Assembly (NCBI RefSeq): GCF_027244095.1
Contig: NC_069657.1
Span: 149,726,857 to 149,790,856 of the forward strand
Direction of reading: 5' to 3'
Length of the DNA stretch: 64,000 nucleotides
Origin: Hemicordylus capensis
Taxonomy: Eukaryota > Chordata > Lepidosauria > Squamata > Cordylidae
The notes below the pieces were generated by a model, which saw only the letters and a list, made by a program, of their open reading frames with translations, had not been told where the DNA came from and did not search any database. This document shows positions 22,975 through 34,545 of the stretch, piece after piece. The position numbers and the translations under genes were made by a program. Position 1 is the stretch's first letter. Every line of letters begins with the position of its first letter.

Positions 22975-24227
22975 GAACATGTGACCACGATGGGATGGAG
23001 GGGGTCAGTGGACCAGTTCTGGTGAAGCTCAACTGGAGAGGTTCAGATTTCAAAGCTGGATCCTGGGGGAAAGATTCTGCCTTGGGGACCAAACTGCAAA
23101 ACCATTACTGGGTTTTTCCAGCTAACAAAGGTAGTCACATATTGGAGACTTTCCGCCTCTATGCCTCCTACAAAAAAATGATGCTTTATTTTCCGATTAT
23201 GGAATTTAGCCTTAAAGGTAATCAAGACAAGTGTGAAAACTGTGGGCAAGGGAGTGGTGTGATATTCTACAATGGATCCTTCTATTACAACTGTTTGGAT
23301 AGCAGGGCTTTGTGCAAAACAGATCCAAATACCATGCATCTCTTGCGCAAGGATTTAGAAGATGAAGATCCTGCTTCCTTCAATAATGTATTCTCCTACA
23401 AGGGTGTCAAATATCAGGATATGGACCTGGGTGGAGATGAAAAGGGCTTGTGGATGGTTCATGGCACTAATAAAGGCAATGGTAATATGGTCGTTAGAAA
23501 GATAGACCCGAACACCTTGCAGGTAGAAACCCCTTGGATAACCACGCAGAAGAAGACTACAGTCACCAATAGTTTTATGATCTGTGGTGTGTTGTATGCC
23601 ACTAAAAGAGTGAATGCAACTCATGAGAATATATTTTATGCATTTGACACCAACAAAATCCAGGAATTCAAAACCAACATCTTTCTGGAGAAGTCTCTGC
23701 CTACTGTGCAGAGTTTGCAATATAATCCCAATGACCAGAAACTCTACATGTACAATGATGGATACCTGGTTTATTATGATGTCACATTCAAAAATCCAGG
23801 TCACAGGGCAAGCAGGGCAGGAGAGGTTGTCACAATGGAGCAAATAGAGAATTCTAGCAATGAAGGAAGACAAGTAGACCCGGTTGCTGTTATCAAGGAG
23901 AATTATCAGAGCTCAGCTAGTGACCAGCAGCAGCATTTGAAAAGCCAAGGGGAAAGCAACACCAGTAGTGAGGAAGGACCGTCTGGAATTCGGAAGGAGG
24001 AAGATCCGAGTTCTGCTGATGACCAGCAGCAGCATTTGACAAGCAATGAGGAGAGCAGTGACAACCATGAGGAAGGACAGATTGCGGTTAGCAAAGGAGG
24101 CCAAAATACCATGAGGGAGGGAGACCAAGTTAATGTTAGAGATGGAGTCCAAAGTGTTGTTAGTAAGGAAGGGCAGCCGGATACAGTGAGCAATACAAGC
24201 CACGCTGAGGTCAGTGGGGATAAGTAA
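22975..24227 (+). CDS. Olfactomedin-4-like terminal exon 5B (olfactomedin domain)
   Basis: The acceptor CTTGCTACAG ends at 22974. Entry is phase 1 (completing a GGA Gly codon after exon 4), and the exon reads TCDHDGMEGVSGPVLVKLNW to TAA at 24225-24227 with no interruption. The olfactomedin domain aligns end to end with 5A at about 70% identity: NHYWVFP, QDMDLGGDEKGLW, NSFMICGVLYATK and NPNDQKLYMYNDGYLVYYD are kept, as are the four extra cysteines. The tail is longer (about 140 residues), with an imperfect internal repeat (SSASDQQQHLKS and SSADDQQQHLTS) and many Glu/Ser/Gly. No exons 1-4 of its own are visible between 10.2 and 22.97 kb. It is therefore either an alternative last exon of gene A or part of a gene with unrecognised 5' exons. 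The intact frame suggests function. Confidence 0.88.
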
Positions 24228-24323
24228 ATTTGGCTAGAGAAGGGATTGTTATGCATTAATAAAAGCAACAGTACAGGCATTGTTTCCCCCTCTCCAGCTG
24301 GTAAATACCTGTATGTCTGTAAA

Positions 24324-24329
24324 AATAAA
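24324..24329 (+). promoter_or_regulatory. Polyadenylation signal of exon 5B
   Basis: AATAAA about 97 bases after the stop, in the same local context (ctgtaaaaataaatgcag) as after exon 5A. A second AATAAA lies at about 24344. Confidence 0.6.
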
Positions 24330-24344
24330 TGCAGTCCTTTGCAA

Positions 24345-27094
24345 ATAAATTTAGAAATCAAACCCATGCTTGGGATTTGTGTCTGATCATTGCTCCAACA
24401 TTTTTTGTATATGCTGTCAGTATGATGCAGAAGTTGGGTTGAAATGGTTTTCATGCTGCCCACTAATCTGTTCTATCAATCATCTAATGTAGTATTGAAA
24501 GAAAGATGTCACCTGTGATGGCTCCTCCCACTTGGGGTGTTTCCAGGCAGCAATAAAATGCAGGATCTGCAAAGTTTTCCAACGAGATCCAAATGCGTCG
24601 TTCCACAGCACCACCTTCCAGCCAACTCTTGCATTCTGAGAAGAACACTTTTTTGCTACTATTTTTCTGATGGCGAGAGAAAAGGATAGATTATTCTGAG
24701 GATGCAAAAAATGGCTAGCAGGTACTGCTACAAAAATCATGTGAAGTTCCTGCTCAGCATGTGTACAGAGGGTAATATCTCACTAGGAAGGAGCACAGAA
24801 GCTTGCAGGAGTGTCTGACTGCTGAGTAAGAGCATGCTAGAAACTTGCACAAAAGCTTTGCAGATCCTGTACTTTATTGCCCTCTCAAAAGACCCTTGGA
24901 AGCAGATCCCAACTTGAGTCAGAGGTAAAATGATTCTAGGGAGTGCTTAGCCTAATGACTTCCTTTGTGCAATTTTTCCTAATTCTGTTCTTTCTCTTTT
25001 GTTACACCCCAAATATCCAGTATAGGAATACCGGCTTGGAAAGTACACATTTAAGAAATGGTTAAAGCCTTTGGGATTACTTTGGCCTTTGCAGGTTGTG
25101 CTGTGAGCTCATTCTGCTAGTTTTTAATCCCAGCTCCTGCAGTCACAAGACTTTCCTTCCCAGAATGGGCCCAAACTAAATTACATCTCATCCATCCCAG
25201 ACCAAAGCAGTACATCATGTACAGCATTTGAGGGAAATTTAGCAACCAAACCCATTGCTCCTTATCACACTTGGAAGCAGTGATTTAGATAGTATGCTTT
25301 GAAGCAGAAGCAGGTTTCTCTTGCCTCCCTCCAGCCAGACGGGGATTCATGTGTACTGATGCAGCCAGCCAAGCAACCAAGTATGTGAGATGAGCAGATA
25401 TTCTACTGCAGTGTCATTGGTCCAAGGCCATAACTGGAGCTAAGTCATAGTTCTGGCACAGAGAAGGTGACACTCCCCTTGTTCTTCCGACCTCACTCCC
25501 AACAGCGGAAATACAGGGTTCAGTAGGGAGGGCCCAGTAGACTCCACCCTAAAATCCTATTCTGTGCACTAAGAGGAGCACTTCATATTTTTGTACTTGG
25601 TAAAATGTAAAGACACTGTCGAGCACTGATTGCAATGGGACGTTTCTCCAGACTGTAGAGGAGTGGGTGGGTGAAGTTGCTCACAGAACCCAATGTGGCT
25701 TTTTAAAAGGGCAGAGACTGGGAAGGGAATGGTTCTGCATGAGAACTGCCTGCATCTCTCACCAACAAATATGCACACAGACTAGAGACCCTCCATTTTT
25801 GCTCTCCATATTCATGACAGAGATGGGGAGAAGCACATTATCCTAAGCTGCATGAGACACTGGTGAAACAAATCCCTACTCGGCAGGCAGAATCACACTG
25901 GAAAAGAAGGGATGGAGCGGCAGGCAGCAAAATGGGGGAAGTCAAACCAGTTACCCCCACAAGTGCTGCATCTGCGCTCCCTCCACCCAAACTGAAAGGA
26001 GGCCTAAGGAGTAGGGGGTGCCCAGGAGCCCAGCTGTACACTCAGGACAGACAACCATTTCTGCAGGGCGACAAGAACAGCTTTCCCCTCGGTGCTCTTG
26101 AGTTTGACGGAAGCAGCCCTGATCCAGCACTGGTAGCCTAATGCACACAAGCCACACAACAGGCAAAGTTGTGTGCAGAGAAGCCGCACGTTTGCTAACT
26201 TTGACCCATCCTCCAGTTCCTTATTTCACTGGCTTCTCCTACTCCCATGTGAATCGGTGGGGCGAGAAAACCATCCAGACTGTATTACAAGCAGCTCCTG
26301 GTCTAATCAAATCCAGCCTGGCAAACCTGTAAAGGAGATTATTGTGGGGAAGATCATGGCCAGTTTGCTCTATCTGTGCATGGGATACATGCAGACATCT
26401 GGATGTGTGTCTTGGCAGCTCCCCTTTTCCATTCTAACCTCCCCACCAAACACCCTTTAATGACAAATCCAAAATGCCTCCAGTAGGATGTTCTGGGGAG
26501 GGTGTAATGCATCCTGAGACCCGACCCAGAGGTACCTGTGACAGTCACACCAAAAGGTCCACACACCAAGGGCAGCAGCACAGCCCACACTTCTGGGAGT
26601 TATCTGCAATTTGCCCAGGGTTCATTATCACTATGGAAGCCTGCAGCCTGCATTGGTCAGCGATCATGGAGGAAGACCAGCAATGTGGATCGTGAGTCAT
26701 GAAGGCCCTGCCATACCTAGGGGTGCTATCTAATTAGGGCAGGGAAGGGCACTTGCTTCCCCTGAATACGTGGCTCCAGATTCAGGAGTACCATGCTATA
26801 TCTCGGGCCCAAATCATGTTTCTGTGCACTGAGTGGGTGAATGTTGCTCCTCTGAACAATCTGAAATGGCACCACCTAACCTTCAACTCTCGCCTTCACG
26901 TCTGCTCATTTACAGCCTCGGGGTGCTTTTGTGCTGTAAGGAAGTGACTTGGGCCCAGGACTCTCAACTTTCTCCTGAGGGAAGCTTCAGAGACACACTG
27001 GAAGCTGCCCTTTTGACATTTCCCCCTCTTCCTCTCATTCTGAGTGGGCTGTTGAGGGAAGGAGTGGAAAGTGCACAGAGCCACAGAGTCTGCT
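24345..27094. other. 3' flank of exon 5B
   Basis: No gene seen. 24345-25160 is diverged from the matching flank of exon 5A, with patches of clear similarity (for example near 25010-25080 against 11105-11175). 25161-27094 is the near-identical right arm of the duplication. Confidence 0.5.
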
Positions 27095-27165
27095 CAGGGG
27101 TGTAGCTAGGGAAGAAAGGGCCTGTGTTGGCCCCTCTCCCTGGTGGCCCCTCAGAGTGAGGGAAA
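27095..27165. mobile_element. hAT-like MITE fragment (CAGGGGTGTAGCTA family)
   Basis: Starts gctcaggggtgtagctaggg and carries tggcccctcagagtgaggg, both shared with the complete copy at 56861-57026. It appears internally deleted or rearranged. Confidence 0.4.
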
Positions 27166-27550
27166 TTGTAGTGATCAGACTCCTCTCCCCCTAAAGAGTT
27201 AACCCGAAGTGAACCCTGTCTTGACTGACAGGCTGGTGACCTCCAGGGTTCAGCCAATCAGCACACCCATTGGGTGAGACCTAGAGAGATGTTGCCAGGA
27301 AGAATAGAGTTCTTTGTTAGAAAGAAGCTAGGCGGAAAGTGCATAGAAGGACATGTGGCCATGGGGGTTGGCTGCAGGAGGATCATTGCAGCTCTTGGAA
27401 GATAGTACTGCAGGGGCTTGATTCTTAACCAGAGTTTGGTGAGTTTAAGGAAAAAGGAAGCTAAGGCTAGTGGCTTCGGAAGTTTAGGGCAAGAGAAAGA
27501 GTTTGCATTTGCATTAGAATTTCTATTTCTTTAGTGTGTGTCAGGGGTTG
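27166..27550 (+). repeat. LTR-like repeat block A, copy 1 (fossil)
   Basis: Shares an ordered set of motifs with 54808-55215: gtgatcag, agagttaac...gtgaaccc, cttgactga, tggtga, ccaatcag, gggacctaga-like, tgattct...gtgagtt, and a GTGTGTG end. Length and layout suggest a solo LTR, but the ends are not certain. Confidence 0.4.
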
Positions 27551-27639
27551 TAGAGGATTTAACTCTGCCTTTGTCTTAGAGGAAGCTCACGTGAGGGGAA
27601 GAAAAATACTGAATCATCATCTCTCTTTTACCCACAAAG

Positions 27640-28250
27640 ACTGCTCCCCAAAACCTTCCTGGTAAATAATATGCTGCCACCACACCCACTTATCAAGAGC
27701 TTATTCCACCCAGGCTTGGGTGAATTTCCAGGGAAATTCTCCTTCTCTTTACTATTGGAAAAGTACACAAAAACCTCCACGTGTAGGCTTACATGTTGTG
27801 AGAAAACCTGGTAGAGTTGCAGAGCAATCAAACTTGAGATGTGTGTTGCACCAGAGCAAAATCCCCTTTCCTGAATTAAAAATCCACTCAGAGGCAGGTA
27901 AAATGCAAAGAAGAAAAAGAGAAAAAAGACTGTATTCAAAATACTACAGACTGTTTCCGTCTGAGGCTTTCTCAGTTTTTAGTTACAGTAGGTTACAAGA
28001 TTACTTCCAAAGAGCACCCCTGTTGCAAAGAACAAGGAGGTAGGAAAATCTAAAAGCACTTTTAAAAGTTTACAGAGTCTTTTACAATGCCCTGCTGGAA
28101 TGGTGCAGACTCAGCGTTTCTTAGCTTAGTTGCATTACAGATAAAACACCACAGAACAGTTGTAAGGATACGCATGGCACACGAAAGAAAAAATAAGTAT
28201 CTGACGCAAACTGACTAGCAAACTGCCCCCTAGACTAAACCTCTTTTTCT
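27640..28250 (-). repeat. LTR-like repeat block B, inverted copy (fossil)
   Basis: Its reverse complement matches about 55205-55570: gactctgtaaac, gaaagcctcag...aacagtctg, a Lys-rich TCTTTT patch, tttttaa(c/t)tcaggaaa, ctctggtgcaacacac, ttttctca. At 55 kb this block follows block A in direct orientation; here it is inverted relative to block A. Confidence 0.4.
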
Positions 28251-30016
28251 CCCAGCTGAGCCCAAGAGTGAGCCAGCCCGGCGTGAAAAGTGGAATCCTC
28301 AGCCAGCACAGCAAGCAGGCTGCTGCTGCTTCTATTGCCGGGCTGGATGAGGAGCCCAGAATGCTGCATTGCCTGATCAGCCCACCTGCCCTGCAGCTTT
28401 CACCTTTGTTGAGAGGAGGAGGGCACGCGTCCCACTTCTAGCAGGACTTCTCTTCCAGCAAAGGGGAAGAGGAGGGGGGGTGGGCTAGGGAGAACTCGCT
28501 GCTCGAACGAATGTGGCTGCAGGCAGGCAGCTCAGAGCTGATCAGGTGGGCAGCTGCTGGGCGTCCAGCATGGAAGGGTTTAAGTGGTGGGAGACACTCT
28601 GCCAAGGAGAATTTACATCAGGTGGTCTCCATCTGGGAGGGCAGCAGGCAGCCAAAGGGATAGGCAGGTGCTGCTTGGGGTGCCAGGCTGGGGAGGAGAG
28701 CTGATCGCGGAGAGAAAAATCCCCCCCCCCGGATCTTTTCTCCCCACGAAGAGGAGGAAGATGCATGTACCACATCCCTCCCAACTGAGAGAGACTGGGC
28801 TGGGTGGCGGTGCCCTCCCTGCTCTGGAGGAGGAGGCAGAGCAGCCCAAGCTTGCTCTCAGGGTGGGTGCCACAGGCAGGGTGAGTGCGTGCATGTGTGC
28901 CATGGGACTGGTCTTGGGGGGCCCTTTGAGGCAGCTGGGGCAGGAGACAATAATTTCCCCTCGTCTAATCTACAGTACGCCCATGCACCCCACCACCACA
29001 ACCAACCTTCTGTGGCTACTCAAAGCTTTCTGTTTGTATTTTTCATACTAGAAGGGGCATTGTTACACTCAGAATTGCCTGCTCAACAACTGTCATTCAA
29101 TTCCACCATTGAATCTGTGAAGAAATGGCTACATTATGAGGAGTAAAAATGGAAATGCAGACATGAAACCTTAAGACCACAACTGAGTCTTCTCCCTCCT
29201 ATTTTTATAATGGAATTTTTGGGGGATCCAAATAGAGAAGCACAGACTGACTCAATTGCTTCAGAAAAGGTATGTTTAGATGGTCTGTCTTCCATCTGAA
29301 ATGCTTTCATGGGTTAATTGAAATAAATATGTTTTGAATTTCTTCAAATTAAGAACGAAGAGGGGCCCCATTATGTCAAGTTTGCACATGTCTTGTTGGA
29401 ATATTCGTGAGGTGAAAAGGGGAGGGGGAAAGAAGTGAGTGAGTAGGCAGAGAGGGAATGGGGGAGCAAACAGCATCTGCCCTTGTTGCCCTGGAACAGC
29501 TGTGAAAGGGGCCTATCAGAGGCTGGCTGGGGAAATATTTTGCCACTAACCATTACAGTTATGTCTCTGCGGTAAACAAGAGAACAGGCTCAATCACACA
29601 GACCTTGCTTCTTACCTCTGGCTGCTTCTGCTTTGTTCATTTCATATCTGAACTGAAGTGAGTAATGGCCCCAATCTGGCTGCTGTGGGGCTGCTCTGAC
29701 CACCATGGGGCTGCTGATCCTGCTCCGGCCCCCACAGCTGCTGCTCTTCCTTCTGCCGCTTCCTTGCTCTCTTGCCCACTAGATTGCCCACCTCCACTCT
29801 TGCCACCCCACTTGCCAATGACCCTGCTCTTGCTGCTGCTACCGCCACCACCCCACTCTTGCTGCTCCTTCTGCCATCACCTCACTCCTCCAGCTATCTC
29901 ACATGCTATTAAGAAGCAGAATGGTTTCTTTCCTTGCTAGAGTAGAAAAACTTTGGGAGAGGGCAATGTTCATTTATTGAACACAGGCCCCATCTGAACT
30001 TTTTACACCCTTATGG
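28251..30016. other. Intergenic, no gene recognised
   Basis: 28260-28960 is GC-rich with several overlapping short open frames on both strands and no recognisable domain. 29660-29900 is CTG/CCA-rich. Nothing else is supported. Confidence 0.35.
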
Positions 30017-30572
30017 TGTAGCAGAATTCCTTAGCCCGGGTCAAGAGTGCGAGAATTGACACCAGCGAATTGAGAGAAAACAGATTTATTGCCTGGCAAT
30101 TGGATCTCAGTGGAATCGCTCCCAACCTGAGATAAAGATTACATCGTGATTCCAGCTTTTTATATCCATCTCAATTACATTCAGTAAATACAATCTTCAT
30201 TGGTTAGCATCACTTAACCGTCATATTACAATTATTACAATTATTGCAATTAGACTACATTCCTCTCTAGTACAATGGAGCATTTCTTCTCTACATGTTG
30301 ATAAGCAAACTATCTCACTCCTTTCCTTAGCCAGATGCTGTGTCCTTGAAGGTGTCATAGTTAGCGCCCAGCTATCTCCAGATCCCAAACAGGGCATCTC
30401 GCTCTGCATTCCAGCCAGTGAGATTTATGACTTCTAGCAAGTAACAATTTGCAATTAACAACAAGGCAGCTTATAGACCCTATTAACCATTTCTTGACCA
30501 GCGCAAACCTGAGTTTCTGCCTCAATGGCATGCTCCATTTTAAAAAGCAAGGATTACACATTTAGTCCCACA
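30017..30572 (-). mobile_element. Solo ERV-type LTR (fossil)
   Basis: Read on the minus strand it starts TGTGGGACTAAATGTG, has a TATA element (gatggatataaaaagc), a polyadenylation signal (ggcaataaatctg) and ends ttctgctaca. It is 556 bases with TG...CA ends and U3-R-U5-like order. The neighbouring sequence shows no primer-binding site or coding region, so it is a solo LTR. Flanking 5-mers do not match, so one border may be worn. Confidence 0.6.
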
Positions 30573-32291
30573 GCCCACACTCCAGAGACAACACAGAAAT
30601 GAATTCAGAGGCAATGAAAAGAAATCCTATATTATAAACAATTTTTATAATTTTATTGGCACAAATTATTCACATGTATACACACACACACAGACACACA
30701 CACACTGACCTTTGTTTCCCTCATAAAGATGTTTTTTATGAGGATGAAAGAAAACTAGACCCAATGTAGGAGTCTCATAAAGGTTATCCATCCACAAGAT
30801 GGATAATGAAGCAGATTCTAGGCTTATCTACACTTTAAGGTGGCAGTCTAAATGCCCTATGATAGCAGTTCCCTATGATAGCAGATTGATAGCACAAAGC
30901 TACCACCCTCTTCTTTAGAAATCTAGCTTCCACTCAGGATCTTCTCTTTTCTCTCTCAAAGTCTAGTTTCAGAATTTCTGTCCCTCAGTTGCTCTCCTAC
31001 AGCAACCCTTAAGGGCCAAAAGACAATTCAACTCACTCCCCACCCACCAGAAGGCCACACACATACACACAACTGTTATAGAAGTATGGCAGTTTTTATA
31101 GCTGAAGTATGACTTGCTTCCTGCATACTCAGAGCTCTAAGCACTCACCATATGCTCAGAGGCACATGTTATCAAATTCTTTTTAAACATTGCTGTAATA
31201 CCAATTCCCAGCTTTTGCTGTGGCCACCAGCCTATGCAGGTAGTGCATTGGAACATGAAGGACCTAGCCAAATTGGTCTCCCCAGTCCTAGTCCAGCACT
31301 CTAATTACTACACCACGCTGGCTCTTTACCTCCTCTCCTGCGCATACTCAATACATTTCAATAACACTATACACAGTTCCATAACATTAACATTTAAAAT
31401 GCATATACATAACTCTTGTACACAAATACTGGAAGAAATACAAAATGTCACAAGGACAATTATGACCCACCCACCCTTTTAAATTTTTTAAATGAAGAAC
31501 TTCTTCACTGGTCAACTTTAAATTGTCCTGGTTTGCAAGGATACAGGCTATTAAGATGATAACGTTGCCTCAGATACTTTTTTTGTTTCAAACATTACCA
31601 TTAATTATTCCTATAATTCAGATTTCTGGATTGCAAACAACAACACAACAATATAGTTTTGTTTGGAGTAATAAATGAGCAAGAATTGGGGCAAGAACTA
31701 TGAGGAAGTTATCAAACAAAGGTGAGAGTCTCCATCCCTTCTGTTGCCCAGAGAATCCTTCTGTATTGGACAGGCTAGGAAGAGAGATGTTACTGCCTGT
31801 CCTGGAAAGTAAGAACAGATCAAATGTGACTTCCTAGTTACTAGTATTATATCACCTCTGTTCTGCTGAAGTGATTCTTCTAAAGGCTGAATTGGTCAAA
31901 GTAAAAACCTCTTTCACACTTTAGTTGAACTGATGATGTGACTCCCTATATATTTAGAGGCCCTCTTGACTTCTGGAGTAAATCTGGACTCTCTTCTTAC
32001 ACTCCCTCAGTGGTTCTCTTCTCTCTTCAACTATTCTTTTTCAAATTGTAACTTCACCAACATTCTACTCTCTGTACCCTCCTCTCAGACAGGAGGATAC
32101 AGGAAGCTGATTTACGTATCATTATACACTGTATTTGTATAATGAGAAAGTAGCCTTTCTTCATGGAGAAAGTACAGTGTTTTAGATTATGAAGACATTA
32201 TTAACATGAATAGAGATAGCAGATTTTATGCATGACAATTTAACTCTTGGGTTGCTGTTACACTAGCCACTTTATCTAGAATTGACATAAT
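30573..32291. other. Intergenic, no gene recognised
   Basis: Contains a CA microsatellite (about 30678-30705) and an inverted tRNA-SINE head at about 31200-31335 (minus strand, agccagcgtggtgtagtaat). Otherwise A/T-rich without clear features. Confidence 0.4.
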
Positions 32292-32296
32292 TTATT

Positions 32297-32728
32297 TGTT
32301 GGAGATGAACTTCCAGTGCATCGACCTTTTGCACCAACTGTCCTAATGACCACTAGGGGCATTGAGAGTAGAGACAGTGAGTAAGGGTCTCCCTATCTGT
32401 CCCTACTCTATGACCCCTGAACTGACTCTGCAGCACTTCCTGTGCAGAGTCACAATCCTTCCTTTCCTCCTAGAGAGCAGATGGAAACATCTTCCTCTCT
32501 CTCCTTACCTATCCACTATGTAGTCCTTTAGATTAGATATAGGTCTTTCCTGTCTAAGTGTATTTAACCAATAAATGTTTAGTCACACAAGGATCTCCAT
32601 GTGTTTTCTCTAAATAGCTGCAATATCCGAACCATCCTCTGCTACCTACTCTGTGACTGGAGTGTGTGCTCATTCCTTAGTGCTCTGCTGTTTTACCTAT
32701 TGTGGGTAAAAATCAACAACCTCTAACA
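32297..32728 (+). mobile_element. Solo LTR, family 1, copy b (fossil)
   Basis: A 432-base unit from TGTTGGAGATG to CTCTAACA with perfect 5-base flanking repeats, ttatt at 32292-32296 and 32729-32733. An internal AATAAA-like signal (accaataaatg) precedes the R/U5-like end. It is close to the copies at 20754-21206 and 42316-42841. It is a clean solo LTR, fairly well preserved. Confidence 0.8.
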
Positions 32729-32803
32729 TTATTCACTCAGATCCTTTCCACATCTGGGCCTACTGTGGCATTGCTCCTCTGCAATCAACTCGAAACACAA
32801 ATA

Positions 32804-33201
32804 CAGTGGTCCCTTGACTTACAAACTACTCGACATAAGTATTTTTCGAGTTACAAACGGCAGTTTTAGATCCGGTTTTAGATGCGTTTTTTTCAACTTA
32901 CAAATTTTTAGATGGGGTTTCCTCGACTTACAAATTTTTAGATGTGGTTTCCTCGACTTACGAATTTTACATGCGGTTTCCTTGACTTGCCTGCCTGTTT
33001 ACTGCCTGTTTATTCTTGAAAAGAAATGTTCCTGTGCAGTTTGCAAGCCTTACTGGGGGTCTGGGTCTTTTTTCTAGGCTCCGGAACGCATTAATCCGTT
33101 CCCAATGCATTCCTATGGGAAACCGCTTTTCGACGTACGAATTTTTCGACTTACAAATGTGCATTCGGAACGGATTAATTTCGTAAGTAGAGGGACCACT
33201 G
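32804..33201. mobile_element. Pogo/Tigger-like MITE
   Basis: Terminal inverted repeats CAGTGGTCCCTTGACTTAC (left) and, read inverted, CAGTGGTCCCTCTACTTACG (right), flanked by TA on both sides (32802-32803, 33202-33203). The inner end has aattaatccgttccgaatg. Length is 398 bases and there is no transposase frame. Such ends and the TA target are typical of pogo/Tigger non-autonomous elements. The internal sequence has three tandem copies of a gacttacaaattttaga-like unit near 32895-32970. Confidence 0.85.
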
Positions 33202-33409
33202 TACACATGTGGCTCCATACAGCACTTCCCTTCCACTGGAAGTGAGATTAGCTCCTTCCCTGCTAGTCAAGTCCAGTGTCAGAGGTCAGCATCACTGGGC
33301 AGCACCAAAGGTCCAAGGTCCTTGGAATGACCCCTTGCAGATCCCTGAGACCACCCCTATCCCCATAGCCTTTGTGTGGTAGTGGCAGAATGAGTCTTTT
33401 GAGATCCAC

Positions 33410-33873
33410 CCAGGTAGGAGGGTGTCCACGGAGGCAGCATGTCAGAGGCCCTTTGAAACTAGGCCCTGGCGCCCTGCTGTGGTGTTTAACAAACAGGTAA
33501 ATAGCTCTTTCCCTGCTCGCCCCTGTTGCTTTCCCCCGCTGGCGCTTGTTTTAGAAACAGCCGTGTGGGGCTGCAGCATTTCTTCATTTAAATTGGCATC
33601 AGCATGCAAATGACCAGTGCATGTGTGCCCTGGTCATTTGCATGCTGATGCCGAGATCAGGGTTGCAGGAAGGAAAGCTGCAGCCCTGCACGGATGTTTC
33701 TAAAAGAAGGCCGGCAGGGAGAAAGCAGCAGGGAGGGGCGAGCAGGTAAAGAGTTCCTTACCTGTTTGTTAAAGGCACCTCCCACCCGCTGCCCATCGAG
33801 ACAGCTTGAACGCCTGTGTTCAAACAGGTTCAGCGCGAACAGAAAGTGAGCGCCAAACTTTGTGTACATCCCT
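33410..33873. mobile_element. Fold-back MITE (hAT-like)
   Basis: Arms around 33480-33650 and 33650-33785 are inverted copies (tttaacaaacaggtaa / ttacctgtttgttaaa; gcatcagcatgcaaatgacc / ggtcatttgcatgctgatgc). The right end ttgtgtacatccctaa fits the TTAGGGATGTACAC ends of a common reptile hAT-like family. The left end is not resolved. Confidence 0.55.
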
Positions 33874-33953
33874 AATGACAATCTCTGATGAGATGCTGCT
33901 TCTTTTTTTGTTTTGTACTGTTTCTGTTTATATGTGTTTTGATTGTTCTAGAC

Positions 33954-34050
33954 CAGGAGTGTCAAACTCAATTGGGTGGTGGGCCGGATTTTATTCTGAT
34001 GAACACCCAGAGGCTGCAAATAGCCTCGGGCTGGGGGCTTGACACCCCCA
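33954..34050. mobile_element. Short hAT MITE
   Basis: 97 bases with ends CAGGAGTGTCAAACTCA and GCTTGACACCCCCA, a classic hAT pattern. Flanking 8-mers ttctagac and ttctaaca are a worn target duplication. Confidence 0.65.
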
Positions 34051-34204
34051 TTCTAACATTATTGTAAGCTGTCTCAGGTGCTTCTTTGAAGGAAAGGGAG
34101 GGATATACATTTCTGAAATAAGCAAACTTCATGATTGCAAAGGCACAAATGGATCCTTCCATTAATATGGATCTTTCCCAGCTACCCTAGGTACCTTAGG
34201 GAGT

Positions 34205-34545
34205 AGACTAGATCGGCTGTGGGGGGCTCTGCTTTGTGTGCTGACAATTGCTGGGGCCAGTTTGTCGAGCCTTCTCAGTGATTGCCCCCAGGCTGTAGAA
34301 CTTGCTTGCAGCTGAGATCCACCTGGCTCCTCTCTCCCAGCCTTTAAAGAGGAAAGTGAAGACTGCCCAGGGACAATGAGTTGCCCCCCGCTTTCTTTTT
34401 TAATTTTAGCTGTGTTTGTTCTATTTTTATGTTTTATGAGATTTTAACATTGTTTTTATCTTGTTGCTAGCCACCCTGGGGTCTTAGGATGAAGGGCAGT
34501 ATATACATATGAATATAAATGTAAATGTAAATATATAAAAAATAA
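34205..34545 (+). mobile_element. L2-type LINE 3' end
   Basis: The head resembles a decayed L2 ORF2 C terminus. It is followed by gctagccaccctggggtctt, the gcagtatatacat stretch and an AAATGT-type tail. Confidence 0.5.

Larger units (their letters stand above)
21872..27094. repeat. Segmental duplication, copy 2 (contains exon 5B)
   Basis: Direct copy of 7885-13201; see there for the alignment. It begins directly after a CA-rich microsatellite and ends where a GGGGTGTAGCTA repeat starts (27094). A 12-base insertion (gtttgtggagac, 22871-22882) marks the point where the near-identical left flank ends and the diverged core begins. Confidence 0.9.
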
